From Bacillota bacterium (GTDB lineage: Bacteria; Bacillota; Clostridia; Acetivibrionales; DTU013), in NCBI GenBank assembly GCA_023435745.1, contig JAEZMD010000007.1:62001-126000 (forward strand): 64,000 nt of DNA, read 5' to 3'. Below are positions 25,774-34,877 of the stretch, in pieces. Numbering within the stretch: position 1 is the first letter of the stretch; every line of letters starts with the position of its first letter. A model generated the notes under the pieces. The model had not been told where the DNA came from. It was given only the letters and a program-made list of their open reading frames with translations, and did no database searches. Both the position numbers and the translations under genes were made by a program.

Positions 25774-26199
25774 CTACTCTTCCACTACAATACCCATACT
25801 TCTGGCTGTGCCTGCGACCATACTGGCTGCCGATTCAATACTTGCCGCATTCAGGTCAGGCATTTTCAATTCGGCAATTTTTCTGACCTCTGCCATTGAA
25901 ATCTTCGCGACCTTTTCACTGTTCGGCTTACCTGAACCGCTTTCGATTTTGCACGCCTTCTTCAGAAGTACTGCTGCCGGAGGAGTTTTTGTAATAAAGG
26001 AGAAAGATCTGTCACCATAAATGGTGATGACGACGGGAATAATCAATCCCGCATCCTTCGCAGTTCTTTCATTAAACTCCTTGCAAAATCCCATGATGTT
26101 TACACCATGCTGTCCTAAAGCTGGTCCAACCGGTGGAGCCGGAGTTGCCTTCCCCGCAGGAATCTGAAGCTTTACATAACCTGTAATTTTCTTTGCCAT
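25774..26199 (-). CDS. rplK: 50S ribosomal protein L11
   Basis: The 141-residue protein starts MAKKITGYVKLQIPAGKATP, with PPVGPALGQHGVNIM and the C-terminal GTARSMGIVVEE. L11 binds the GTPase-associated centre of 23S rRNA and is needed for the stringent response. I use the ATG at 26199 because the ATG at 26208 lies only three bases after GGAGG and the family start is MAKK. The 100-base gap from nusG contains a perfect 8-bp hairpin (GAAAAATC/GATTTTTC, 26238-26257). Confidence 0.97.
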   Translation of the reverse strand: MAKKITGYVKLQIPAGKATPAPPVGPALGQHGVNIMGFCKEFNERTAKDAGLIIPVVITIYGDRSFSFITKTPPAAVLLKKACKIESGSGKPNSEKVAKISMAEVRKIAELKMPDLNAASIESAASMVAGTARSMGIVVEE

Positions 26200-26298
26200 G
26201 GCTTTCATCCACCTCCCAATCTTTTTTTAAAAATTGTGAAAAATCCTGTGATTTTTCTCTATATAGAAAGAGATTATACAATCATCTAACTATCATAA

Positions 26299-26832
26299 TT
26301 AAAGCTTTTGGATCTGTGTCAGTTCCAGTTCCACAGGTGTTTCCCTGCCAAACATGGATACTGCCACCTTAACCTTTTTCTTCTCCATATTGATCTCTTC
26401 AACGATACCGATGAAGTTCTCAAGTGGCCCGCTTATGACTCTGACATTGTCATTGACTTCGTAGTCAAGCATCGGCGCAAATTCTTCCACACCCATGATC
26501 CTGACTTCTTCATCAGCCAGAGGTACAGGCTTGGATCCCGGACCGACAAAACCTGTGACGCCTCTGGTGTTTCTGACAACATACCAGGACTCGTCAGTCA
26601 TGACCATCTTAACAAGAACATAGCCGGGGAACACCTTTCTCAAGGTGGCTTTTTTCTTGCCATCCTTGATCTCGATCTGCTCCTCCATCGGAACTACTAT
26701 GTCCAGAATATGTTCCTGCATATTTCTGTTTTCAACTATCTTTTCCAGGTTGGCCTTCACTTTATTCTCATAGCCGGAATAAGTATGTACAACATACCAT
26801 TTGGCTACTTCGGGCATATCATCTACGACCAT
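26299..26832 (-). CDS. nusG: transcription elongation/antitermination factor NusG
   Basis: The 177-residue protein has the NGN domain (AKWYVVHTYSGYENKV, FPGYVLVKMVM, RNTRGVTGFVG) and a C-terminal KOW domain (VRVISGPLENFIGIVEEI). NusG binds RNA polymerase and Rho or S10. It lies 21 bases after secE. The ATG at 26832 is 12 bases after AAGGAGG; no better start is in frame. Confidence 0.98.
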   Translation of the reverse strand: MVVDDMPEVAKWYVVHTYSGYENKVKANLEKIVENRNMQEHILDIVVPMEEQIEIKDGKKKATLRKVFPGYVLVKMVMTDESWYVVRNTRGVTGFVGPGSKPVPLADEEVRIMGVEEFAPMLDYEVNDNVRVISGPLENFIGIVEEINMEKKKVKVAVSMFGRETPVELELTQIQKL

Positions 26833-26853
26833 CAGGTTTCATGTCCTCCTTCA

Positions 26854-27078
26854 TTACCTTGACAGAGTCCAATCGATCAACATTCCAAGAACAGCGTCAG
26901 AGATCCAGATCACAGCACCAATGAGCAGACATATGAGCAGTACTGATACGGTACTGTTAATCAGCTGTTTTCTGGTAGGCCAGATGACCTTCTTCAGTTC
27001 AGTTCTGATATCCTTGAAAAACCTGACGAATTTCTTTCTAAACTCGGCCAGTTTGGATGTGCGTGCATTCTCAGTCAT
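26854..27078 (-). CDS. secE: preprotein translocase subunit SecE
   Basis: The 74-residue protein has a basic amphipathic helix, the conserved ELKKVIWPTRKQ, and one transmembrane segment (STVSVLLICLLIGAVIW). SecE clamps SecY in the plasma membrane. GGAGG lies nine bases before the ATG. It sits in its normal place between rpmG and nusG. Confidence 0.97.
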   Translation of the reverse strand: MTENARTSKLAEFRKKFVRFFKDIRTELKKVIWPTRKQLINSTVSVLLICLLIGAVIWISDAVLGMLIDWTLSR

Positions 27079-27098
27079 ACCTGTGCACCTCCGCTACT

Positions 27099-27248
27099 TT
27101 ATTTTGTTTCCTTGTGTACCGTATGTTTATGGCAGAACTTGCAGTATTTCTTCATTTCGATCCTGTCAGGATCATTTTTCTTGTTCTTCATGGTATTGTA
27201 GTTTCTTTGCTTGCAATCAACACATGCCATTACGATTTTGACTCTCAT
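27099..27248 (-). CDS. rpmG: 50S ribosomal protein L33
   Basis: This 49-codon gene reads MRVKIVMACVDCKQRNYNTM and later YCKFCHKHTVHKETK. The two CxxC pairs (CVDC, CKFC) make it the zinc-binding type of L33. GGAGG precedes the ATG at 27248. It is the first gene of the rpmG-secE-nusG-ribosomal transcript, 20 bases before secE, and is driven by the promoter at 27372-27400. Confidence 0.96.
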   Translation of the reverse strand: MRVKIVMACVDCKQRNYNTMKNKKNDPDRIEMKKYCKFCHKHTVHKETK

Positions 27249-27371
27249 TTACGACACCTCCAGCCCTTGCTTTGTATTAAAGGGTGCACAGTCTGTTTTC
27301 CTGCATGTCTGTTTTTCTGCGCTGTTATTTGATAGCACAAAAAAAAAGACCTCCAAGACGGAGCAATAAAT

Positions 27372-27400
27372 AATTTAACACATATTATTCCCATTGTCAA
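27372..27400 (-). promoter_or_regulatory. sigma-A promoter of the rpmG-secE-nusG operon
   Basis: Minus-strand TTGACA (27395-27400) and TAAATT (27372-27377) are 17 bases apart. The leader (about 115 bases) begins with a short hairpin, CTCC/GGAG, followed by nine U residues (27340-27348). This could cause early termination or transcript slippage. No other element was recognised in 27249-27516. Confidence 0.75.
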
Positions 27401-27516
27401 GAATTATAATTTGTAAACACAGCCAAACGCATTCTACGCATTTTATCCATTTTAGCTGAACTCATTCATCTCTCCATAAACTGTTTCTGGCGGGAGTAAA
27501 TGAATCAGCCTGTCCC

Positions 27517-28554
27517 CTACTCAACCGGCAAAAGCATCAGCTTCATGCCTTTTTTGGTTTCAAACAGTTCAAATGCTTTCTGCCATTGAGTAATAGGCAA
27601 CTGATGTGAAACAAGGGGTATCGTTTTTACCTTTCCCTGCTCAACCATCCTCATTGCCTTATTCCATGATGACCATACAGAGCCCAGAGAGCCGGTCACT
27701 TTAATTTCCCGATAACATACTTTGTCAAAATCAATCATGGCCGGTTTCCCAAGCAGCCCTACTTGTGTATACTGGCCTTGCTTTCTTACAATATTAAGTG
27801 CGCTGTCAGCAGCTTTGCCAGAACCTGAACATTCCAGGACCACATCAGCTCCTCTGCCTCCCGTCAGTTCTCCGATAAACCGCTGCAGATCCGTTTCCAT
27901 AATATTCACAGTGTGGTCGGCTCCCAGTTCTGCTGCCATTTTTAATCTGTCGGAATCCGCATCAGTGCCGGAAACGACAACAACCGCGCCTTCAGCCCTG
28001 GCAAGCTGCAGCGCCATCAGACCAATAGAGCCGGGTCCTGATATGAGTACCAGGTCTCCGGCTTTGATGGTCGTCAGCTCAAGTGCCGCATGTGTAATAC
28101 AGGCCAATGGTTCCATCATTGCGCCGGTCACAAAATCTACATGATCGGCAAGCTTGTGCAACCTTTTTTCAGGCACAACTGTATATTTGGCAAAGGCTCC
28201 GTTATACCAATATCCCAGTGTCCTTCTTTCATTACACAGGTTATAAAAGCCTGATCTGCATAGCTCACATACTCCGCAAAAGCTGAAGGCCGTCTCCGAA
28301 GTTACCCTGTCTCCCGGCTTCCATTGCGTTACACCCTCGCCGACTTCTGCTATTACACCGCTGAACTCATGCCCGATTATTACCGGAGGCTTTACAGGTA
28401 TAGCAATATCACTGTGATAAATATGAATATCGGAACCGCATATACCTGCAGCTTTAACCTCAATCTTAACTTGTCCGGGTCCCGGAACCGGTTCAGGAAC
28501 ATTCCTGATTTCCAGATTACCGCCCCCGGGAGCATATTTAACTAACGCTTTCAT
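27517..28554 (-). CDS. zinc-dependent medium-chain alcohol/polyol dehydrogenase (1)
   Basis: The 345-residue MDR enzyme has a catalytic zinc Cys in CGSDIHIYH, GHEFSG, four structural zinc cysteines in CGVCELCRSGFYNLC, and a Rossmann motif GPGSIGLMALQLA near 170. These enzymes oxidise a secondary alcohol of a sugar alcohol or threonine-like substrate with NAD(P). It is the last gene of the first sugar locus, 44 bases after a VOC protein. Two more MDR enzymes stand at 31985 and 33050. They are clearly different proteins, so several oxidation steps or substrates are implied. Substrate unknown. Confidence 0.88.
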   Translation of the reverse strand: MKALVKYAPGGGNLEIRNVPEPVPGPGQVKIEVKAAGICGSDIHIYHSDIAIPVKPPVIIGHEFSGVIAEVGEGVTQWKPGDRVTSETAFSFCGVCELCRSGFYNLCNERRTLGYWYNGAFAKYTVVPEKRLHKLADHVDFVTGAMMEPLACITHAALELTTIKAGDLVLISGPGSIGLMALQLARAEGAVVVVSGTDADSDRLKMAAELGADHTVNIMETDLQRFIGELTGGRGADVVLECSGSGKAADSALNIVRKQGQYTQVGLLGKPAMIDFDKVCYREIKVTGSLGSVWSSWNKAMRMVEQGKVKTIPLVSHQLPITQWQKAFELFETKKGMKLMLLPVE

Positions 28555-28598
28555 ATTCTCCGCAATACCCGTCAGGATACTGCGCTTCCCCCCTGTTC

Positions 28599-28985
28599 TT
28601 ATGTCTGTATGACTTCGATCTCGACCCCATTGGGATCGACAACCAGCATAATTGTTTTGCCGATCTGAGAAATATATACGGGTGCAAGGTTAATCCCGTA
28701 GCCTCCTGCTTCACATCGTCTCTTGATTTCCTGCAGATCATCCGTACATAAGGCGAAATGACGATATATTCCTGTATCGGTATTGCCGGTTTTCCAGCTT
28801 TTCTGAGGATTTTTATACTCGATCAGTTCCAGCTTCATACCAGGCAATTGATAATAATGCAATATATGATCGCCCATATCCACATCATTTAATCTTTCTA
28901 ATCCAAACACATCCTCATAAAACCTGTAAGAGTTTCTCATGTCGCTGCAGTTAATTGTAATATGATCTATGGCTGCAATCTTCAT
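28599..28985 (-). CDS. VOC (glyoxalase/bleomycin resistance superfamily) protein (1)
   Basis: The 128-residue protein starts MKIAAIDHITINCSDM, with a His at the usual first metal position (DHITI), and ends VVDPNGVEIEVIQT with the metal Glu. The VOC superfamily includes glyoxalase I, epimerases and dioxygenases. The ATG at 28985 has AAGGA upstream. A longer frame to 29120 would overlap the upstream gene and is rejected. It is in line with the isomerase and dehydrogenase genes, so a role on a sugar-derived aldehyde or epimer is possible (inference). Confidence 0.8.
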   Translation of the reverse strand: MKIAAIDHITINCSDMRNSYRFYEDVFGLERLNDVDMGDHILHYYQLPGMKLELIEYKNPQKSWKTGNTDTGIYRHFALCTDDLQEIKRRCEAGGYGINLAPVYISQIGKTIMLVVDPNGVEIEVIQT

Positions 28986-29022
28986 TAATTTCACATCCTT
29001 GAAACAAATAATGGATTTCTCT

Positions 29023-30420
29023 TTATACTTCAACATACTCAATGTCAAGTATCCTGCAAAGCATTCTGAATCGGCCTCTCCAATCGCCCATAAAGAGAAC
29101 CTCATGGTGCGTCCCGCCATAAGTCAGCCAATCAGTCATAGCCTTCTTAATTCCGGAGTCCGGCCTGAAGAACGAATGATTCATCGGCACATCGGGCAGA
29201 TCCTCCGTATCCAGTATCGTTCCCTTTGAAACGATCAGACGATAATGCTCTCCCTCTACTGCTACCAACGATATCAGAGTCGATACTCCGGGCTCAATAT
29301 TGAACTTCGGCGTAGGAGGATTTTCCAGATCACCTATGTCAAGCGGCCGGTCGATCAATGTAACACCGCGATCCTTACGCGCAACCTTCCAATTGCCCTC
29401 ACCCATATGACTGAGCATTGCCGCATCCCTGCCAAAGTCCAGAGAATACATTTCGGTGAAATGCGGATCGCCTATCAGCATGTGCCCGATTACCGTCAGG
29501 AGCAATACATTTGTATCACCCTCCGCCGCATAACCATAGCCTTTTGCCAGCAGCGACGAACCGCCCAGAATCGGAATCTGCTTGAAGCGCCCATCTTCCT
29601 TGTAAACATTGAAGAATTGCGAGAAACCGTCATATCCGTTTTCAACCAGGAATTTTTCAAAACCCAGCTGCATACGGGCTGCATAACGATGATTCTCAAC
29701 AGGCAGCTTCGGGTCTATCTTGAAGTTCTTTTTATCCTCCTCGATCTGCCGGTCTATTTCAGCCTCAGACACGGCCTCCATCTTGTGATAGACAGCGCCG
29801 ATGGTTTCATGATTTGCTTCTACGCCGAATTTTCTGCATAGTGCCGCATCATCGCCAAGGATATCGCCCATGTTGTGCATACGCCCAAACAATGCTACTT
29901 TTGTTTTCTTTAGTCTGTTGCAGGTATTTGCCGCAATAGCCCAGTCTTCAAAAAACTCCCTGAAAGCATCCGATTTCCAGTCCTCAGTAATGATTGCAGG
30001 CTTAATCCCGCAGCGCATCAAAACATTGGACGTATCCTGTATGCCATGGATTCCCTGGTTGGTTGTACATAATATCCAATCCCAGTTTGAAGTTACATCA
30101 GGCAGAGGCTGTATGTTGGCCAGCAGAACAGGCAGATTATTCTTCTTCATTGCCTGTATCAGCCTGTTGCCGGGACTGTATAACAGGTTAACGATCATGA
30201 TTCCGTCATATTCCATGTCATTAAAGCGCTTCACAATTCTTTCGATATCTTCCCTTTCTTTTGCGGGTCCGGGAAAATCGACCTGCGCTATATCCTTCAG
30301 CTGCTCAACGACCTGCCTTGCAAATGCTTCCTGCATCTTTGGCAGCTCCGGCTGGGATTTGTCATACAACCCCTGCATCAGACCCAGAAATCCGATTTTT
30401 GGTTTTTGCTTTGTAATCAT
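29023..30420 (-). CDS. L-fucose/L-arabinose isomerase family protein (AraA-like)
   Basis: The 465-residue protein has the FucI/AraA N-terminal pattern (KIGFLGLMQGLYDKSQPELP, YDGIMIVNLLYSPGNRL) and a central region with GYGYAAEGD. It ends GGTHHEVLFMGDWRGRFRML, like arabinose isomerase. The family isomerises aldoses to ketoses using Mn. It lies 31 bases after the FGGY kinase gene. It is too divergent to be called araA outright. The locus has GH51 arabinofuranosidase, so L-arabinose is a natural candidate substrate (inference), but araB and araD are not in the window. Confidence 0.8.
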   Translation of the reverse strand: MITKQKPKIGFLGLMQGLYDKSQPELPKMQEAFARQVVEQLKDIAQVDFPGPAKEREDIERIVKRFNDMEYDGIMIVNLLYSPGNRLIQAMKKNNLPVLLANIQPLPDVTSNWDWILCTTNQGIHGIQDTSNVLMRCGIKPAIITEDWKSDAFREFFEDWAIAANTCNRLKKTKVALFGRMHNMGDILGDDAALCRKFGVEANHETIGAVYHKMEAVSEAEIDRQIEEDKKNFKIDPKLPVENHRYAARMQLGFEKFLVENGYDGFSQFFNVYKEDGRFKQIPILGGSSLLAKGYGYAAEGDTNVLLLTVIGHMLIGDPHFTEMYSLDFGRDAAMLSHMGEGNWKVARKDRGVTLIDRPLDIGDLENPPTPKFNIEPGVSTLISLVAVEGEHYRLIVSKGTILDTEDLPDVPMNHSFFRPDSGIKKAMTDWLTYGGTHHEVLFMGDWRGRFRMLCRILDIEYVEV

Positions 30421-30451
30421 GACAATACCTCCTTTTCAATATTTAAATATA

Positions 30452-31957
30452 TTATTTTTCAGCCCAATTTAGCGAACGTTTTACAGCCTTCTTCCAACCC
30501 TCATACAATTCATCGCGTTTTTCTTTCGTCATCGCCGGATAATATGTTTTTGCAATCTTCCAATACTGCTTCAACTCGGACGGGTCCTTCCAGAATCCGA
30601 TACCCAGACCGGCAAGATATGCTGCGCCCAATGCCGCCATTGATGTTATTTCTGGCAATTCAACCGGGATCCCCAGAATGTCCGCCTGGAACTGCAATAA
30701 AAATTCGCTTTTTGTCGCTCCGCCGTCCACTCTTAAGGAGGTCAGTTCCTTACCGGTATCTGCCACCATCGCTTCAATAACATCCCGGGTCTGGTATCCC
30801 ATCGATTCGAGCGCGGCACGGCATATATGCTCCTTTGTCGTCCCACGCGTCACCCCGATCAGCATTCCCCGTGCATATGGATCCCAATAGGGAGCGCACA
30901 TTCCTGTAAAAGCGGGAACAAGATATACATTTCCTGTATCTTCAACCTTTGCTGCCAGCAAGCCGCATTCCCTTGCTTCCCTTATGATGCCCAATCCGTC
31001 ACGCAGCCACTGCACAACCGCGCCTCCGACAAAGACAACCCCTTCAAACGCATACTGCACCTTTCCGTTAATCACCCAGCCGAGATCCGTCGTTAAACCA
31101 TAATTGGACTTGAGCGGTTTGTCGCCAATATTCATAAACAGTGCCATGGACGTACCATAGGTGTTTTTTGCCATGCCGGGTTCAAAGCAGGTCTGTCCGA
31201 TTGTAGCGGCATGCTGGTCTCCGGCGTCTCCGGCAATAGGAATCTCCTGGCCGAAAAACACATCGGGATCGGTCATTGCAAGAGCATCGCAGGAGGATGG
31301 CTTTAACCGTGGCAAAATACTTTTTGGAATGCCGATTTTGTCAATCAATTCATCATCCCAGTCAAGGGTATGGATATTGAGCAGCAAGGTACGCGATGCA
31401 TTTGTATAATCGATGACATGGGCTTTCTTTCCGCTTAAATTCCAGATCAGCCAGGAATCAACCGTGCCCATCATTATTTCCCCTGCACCCGCTTTTTGCC
31501 TAACCCCGGGTACATTTTCCAGGATGAATTTTATTTTACTTGCGGAAAAATACGGGTCTATCCGAAGTCCCGTCTTCTCATTGATCAGCTCTTCAAGACC
31601 ATCCTGCTGCTTCATCCGTTCGCAGATCGGCGCCGTTTGTCTGCTCTGCCAGCAGATGGCATGATAAACGGGTTCTCCGGTTTCGCCATCCCATAATATT
31701 GTCGTCTCTCTCTGGTCTGTAATACCGATAGCCGCTATCTCACTTGGCTTGACAATATCTCTCGAAAAAATTTCTTTGAAGCAATCCACAACACTTTTCC
31801 AGATGTCGGCCGCATCATGCTCAACCCAACCGGGCTGCGGATAATATTGCTTGATATCTCTTAGCGCCTGCTCAACAATTCTACTTTCGTGATCTACTAC
31901 AATTACTTTTGTTGAAGTCGTCCCCTGGTCAATTGCCGCAATATATTTCCTCTGCAA
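30452..31957 (-). CDS. glycerol kinase-like FGGY carbohydrate kinase
   Basis: The 501-residue protein is GlpK-like end to end: DQGTTSTK, ITDQRETTILWD, GDAGDQHA, NTYGTS and LRVDGGATKSEFL. The residues that hold glycerol in E. coli GlpK are kept (Arg83, Glu84, Trp103, Tyr136, Asp247, Gln248 here). The pocket Phe270 of E. coli is replaced by Ala272 (TYGTSMALF versus TYGTGCFML). That change could enlarge the site for a longer polyol or ketose (inference). The start is TTG with GGAGGG six bases upstream. No glpF or glpD is nearby; an isomerase and polyol dehydrogenases flank it. It could simply be glpK. Confidence 0.85.
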   Translation of the reverse strand: MQRKYIAAIDQGTTSTKVIVVDHESRIVEQALRDIKQYYPQPGWVEHDAADIWKSVVDCFKEIFSRDIVKPSEIAAIGITDQRETTILWDGETGEPVYHAICWQSRQTAPICERMKQQDGLEELINEKTGLRIDPYFSASKIKFILENVPGVRQKAGAGEIMMGTVDSWLIWNLSGKKAHVIDYTNASRTLLLNIHTLDWDDELIDKIGIPKSILPRLKPSSCDALAMTDPDVFFGQEIPIAGDAGDQHAATIGQTCFEPGMAKNTYGTSMALFMNIGDKPLKSNYGLTTDLGWVINGKVQYAFEGVVFVGGAVVQWLRDGLGIIREARECGLLAAKVEDTGNVYLVPAFTGMCAPYWDPYARGMLIGVTRGTTKEHICRAALESMGYQTRDVIEAMVADTGKELTSLRVDGGATKSEFLLQFQADILGIPVELPEITSMAALGAAYLAGLGIGFWKDPSELKQYWKIAKTYYPAMTKEKRDELYEGWKKAVKRSLNWAEK

Positions 31958-31984
31958 TATTAACCCTCCCCCTCAATTTTTCTT

Positions 31985-33028
31985 TTATCGGTTTACAATA
32001 ATGGCTTTCATTACCTTACCGCCATTGATATCGATAAAAGCCTGTTCAATGTCATTGAGGCCATAACGTTTGGTTATGTATTTCTCAACGCCGATTTCCC
32101 CGCGGAATATCATGCTCATAGCCTGTCTGTTCTGATCAGGTGTGGAGGCGTGGACGCCATATACGCTGATTTCCCTGTAGTGTATCAGGTTGCTGTCGAT
32201 AAAGCCCCCGGACTCGCCGGGAAGGCCGCCAAAGAGCGAAAGCCTTCCACGTTTTGCAAGCAGATTCATCCCGTCTGTCTGGGCTTGTCCCACAGAACAT
32301 GCAATAATGGCAACATCGGCTCCCTTTCCGTCCGTCATAGTTCGTATCTGTTCAACAGCGTCCGTTTCCCCCGGATGAATGAAACGGACCTTTCGCAGCA
32401 GTCCTTTGGCTTCTCTTATACGTTCTTCAGACGGTTCAATGATAAATACATTTCGCGCGCCGCCATGCAGCGCCAGCTCCGCATGCATACAGCCAATAAT
32501 GCCGGATCCGAAAATTACAACATCGTCCCTCTCTGAGATATGCAGGTAGGACTGCGCATTGACGGCACAGGCAAGCGGTTCGCTCAATGTATAAATCGTG
32601 TAATCAGGTACATCCGGCAGCTTGTACACGTTGCCCATTTTGAACGCCTGGGCGGGAATGGCCATATATTCGGCAAAACCGCCGTCATATTGATATCCTA
32701 TTGTTTTCAGGTCATCGCACATATTGGTGTGTCCGCTTTTGCAGCTGTAACAAACTCCGCAGCCGATTGCAGGCGCGACCGCAACATAATCCCCTGTATG
32801 AAAATCTCCCCGGATACCGTCGGACAACTCAATGATCTCTCCAACTACCTCATGACCAATAACTCTGCCGTCATCTATTTTAGAACTTCCAAAACGGTAC
32901 GTTCTTACATCCGTGCCGCAGATGGAGCAGGCCTTCACCCTTATCAGGGCATCTCCTCCCTGAAGCGTTGGTAACGACCTTTCCTGCAGCTTTAATGTTT
33001 TATCTGTGTAGTACGCATATGAAATCAT
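31985..33028 (-). CDS. zinc-dependent medium-chain alcohol/polyol dehydrogenase (2)
   Basis: The 347-residue MDR enzyme has CSICGTDVRTYRFG, GHEVVG, structural zinc cysteines CGVCYSCKSGHTNMC and Rossmann motif GSGIIGCMHAELA. The C-terminus VMKAIIVNR is typical of sorbitol-dehydrogenase-like members. AGGAGA precedes the ATG. It lies between the kinase and a galactitol-phosphate-dehydrogenase-like gene. Substrate is not predictable; a polyol or sugar phosphate from the same locus is likely. Confidence 0.87.
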   Translation of the reverse strand: MISYAYYTDKTLKLQERSLPTLQGGDALIRVKACSICGTDVRTYRFGSSKIDDGRVIGHEVVGEIIELSDGIRGDFHTGDYVAVAPAIGCGVCYSCKSGHTNMCDDLKTIGYQYDGGFAEYMAIPAQAFKMGNVYKLPDVPDYTIYTLSEPLACAVNAQSYLHISERDDVVIFGSGIIGCMHAELALHGGARNVFIIEPSEERIREAKGLLRKVRFIHPGETDAVEQIRTMTDGKGADVAIIACSVGQAQTDGMNLLAKRGRLSLFGGLPGESGGFIDSNLIHYREISVYGVHASTPDQNRQAMSMIFRGEIGVEKYITKRYGLNDIEQAFIDINGGKVMKAIIVNR

Positions 33029-33049
33029 CTAAGCATCTCCTGAAACCAT

Positions 33050-34111
33050 TTATTTCAAGGGATCAAAAATCACCTTTGTAAACATTTCAGTCCTGTCAAA
33101 CATCATGTTAAATGCCGTCTGACATTCTTCAAGGCTAATGACATGGGTGATCAAATCCTTCAGCTTGATTTTCCCCGAGCTCATAAACATAAGTGCGCTC
33201 TTCCATTCGTTGATCGGAAGAGGAGCGATGGATGAATTCCAGGATCCCCTTACGTTCAGCTCTCCTCTGAGTATCTTGCTCAACGCCTTGTTTGGCAGTG
33301 TCAGGTCATCGTATGAAATCCCGCAGTATACAACCGTACCCATCTTTCTGACACATTCGATTGCCTGGACTTGTGTATATTTGCTTCCTGCAATCTCAAT
33401 AGCCGCATCCGCCCCTTGCCCGCCGGTATTGTCATATACGGCTTTTGCGACATCGCACTTTTTACCGTTGACGGTGACATCCGCTCCAAGCTTTTTGGCC
33501 AGCTCCAGCTTTTCATCTATGATATCCACTGCAATCACTTTATGACAGCCCAGGTTTTTGAGCCACTGGATCGCTATGAAGCCAATCGCGCCTAGTCCAA
33601 ATACCACCGCAGTCTGCCCGGCTTCGATATTCGCTTTCCTGACGGCATGCAGCGCCACGGATACGGGGTCTGTCATAGCGGCTTCATAATAGCTGACGTT
33701 ATCGGGAAGCTGTAATATGTTTTCATCGCTGACCAGGATATACTCTGCCATTGCACCATCAATGCGGGATCCGTAATAATCGTAATCGTCGCATGTAACT
33801 GCGTTCCCTATTTTACAGTAATCGCACTTTTTGCAATTAACCAAAGGCATGACGGTTACCCTGTCGCCTGCTTTTACGCCGGATACTGCCTTTCCTGTGC
33901 TTACAACATCGCCGGAAAACTCATGCCCGATGATGATCGGGTAACGGTAGGCTCCCTTTGACATGACCCTGGGTATGTCCGAGCCGCAAACGCCGCAGGC
34001 CTTCACTTTGATTAGTACCTCATCCGGTTTGCTGATTGCGGGCACATCCACCATCTGGCAGCGAACATCTCCGGGAGCAAATAACTGTACCGCTCTCATT
34101 TTTTCTTGCAT
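33050..34111 (-). CDS. zinc-dependent dehydrogenase, galactitol-1-phosphate 5-dehydrogenase-like
   Basis: The 353-residue MDR enzyme has CGVCGSDIPRVMSKGAYRYP, GHEFSG, zinc cysteines CKKCDYCKIGNAVTC and GLGAIGFIAIQWL. The CGSDIPR..GAY pattern is typical of galactitol-1-phosphate 5-dehydrogenase (GatD) and related ketose-phosphate reductases. It is 34 bases downstream of deoC. A role in interconverting a polyol phosphate and ketose phosphate is plausible. No PTS genes are present, so the substrate need not be galactitol phosphate. Confidence 0.82.
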   Translation of the reverse strand: MQEKMRAVQLFAPGDVRCQMVDVPAISKPDEVLIKVKACGVCGSDIPRVMSKGAYRYPIIIGHEFSGDVVSTGKAVSGVKAGDRVTVMPLVNCKKCDYCKIGNAVTCDDYDYYGSRIDGAMAEYILVSDENILQLPDNVSYYEAAMTDPVSVALHAVRKANIEAGQTAVVFGLGAIGFIAIQWLKNLGCHKVIAVDIIDEKLELAKKLGADVTVNGKKCDVAKAVYDNTGGQGADAAIEIAGSKYTQVQAIECVRKMGTVVYCGISYDDLTLPNKALSKILRGELNVRGSWNSSIAPLPINEWKSALMFMSSGKIKLKDLITHVISLEECQTAFNMMFDRTEMFTKVIFDPLK

Positions 34112-34145
34112 GAAAACACCCCATCTATCTGAATTATTATTTGTA

Positions 34146-34802
34146 TTATTTATTAACTATTTTTACTGTCGCACTTGTTCCAAGCCTGCTTGCTCCCGCC
34201 TTTATCATTGCATCAGCAGTCTCGTAATCCCTGATCCCGCCGGATGCCTTCACACCCATTGTGTCTCCCACGGTTTTCCTCATCAGCGCTACGTCTGCCG
34301 CTGTCGCCCCGCCGGTGCTGAACCCTGTGGATGTCTTGACGAAGTCTGCTCCGGCTTTCTGAGCCAGCTTGCACGCAGTCACCTTCTCTTTGTCTGTCAG
34401 CAGACAGGTTTCAATGATTACCTTTACAGCGGCTCTTCCGTTGACAGCCTCAACAACAGCTCTGATATCGTTTTCCACAAATTTTAGATCATTATCCTTC
34501 AGCGCGCCGATATTGATTACCATATCAACCTCCTGCGCCCCTGATTCAACTGCATCTTTTGCTTCAAACGCCTTCGATTTTGCAGACATAGCGCCCAAAG
34601 GAAACCCTACTACAACACATGTTTTTACATCAGAATCTTTCAACTGTTCCGCAACATACGCTGCGTGACATGTATTCACACAGACAGATGCGAAACCGTT
34701 TTCCAATGCCTCCACACAAATTCGGGTGATCTGATCTCTCGTAGCATCTGCTTTCAAAATGGTATGGTCAAACATTTTTGCGAATTCTCTTTTGTCTTCC
34801 AT
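34146..34802 (-). CDS. deoC: deoxyribose-phosphate aldolase family protein
   Basis: The 218-residue TIM-barrel aldolase has the Schiff-base Lys at about 156 in DFVKTSTGF, a second catalytic Lys near 185 in GVKASGGIR, and the acidic EVDMVINIG at about 91-99. Family chemistry is reversible aldol cleavage of 2-deoxyribose 5-phosphate to acetaldehyde and glyceraldehyde 3-phosphate. The ATG at 34802 is ten bases after AAGGAG; an earlier ATG (34826) lies before that site. Nucleoside genes (deoA, deoD) are absent here. In this sugar locus it may serve deoxyribose or a related short ketose phosphate (inference). Confidence 0.9.
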   Translation of the reverse strand: MEDKREFAKMFDHTILKADATRDQITRICVEALENGFASVCVNTCHAAYVAEQLKDSDVKTCVVVGFPLGAMSAKSKAFEAKDAVESGAQEVDMVINIGALKDNDLKFVENDIRAVVEAVNGRAAVKVIIETCLLTDKEKVTACKLAQKAGADFVKTSTGFSTGGATAADVALMRKTVGDTMGVKASGGIRDYETADAMIKAGASRLGTSATVKIVNK

Positions 34803-34877
34803 CCTTTTCATTCTCCTTTTCCACATATTGATAACACACTTTTCGTGCCCGCCGGCTTTAAGCCTCCAGGGCCGATG

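Noticed and set aside
29023..29120. Extension of the VOC gene (28599) to an upstream ATG at 29120
   Set aside because: It would overlap the AraA-like gene by 98 bases; the ATG at 28985 has its own ribosome site and gives the normal VOC start.
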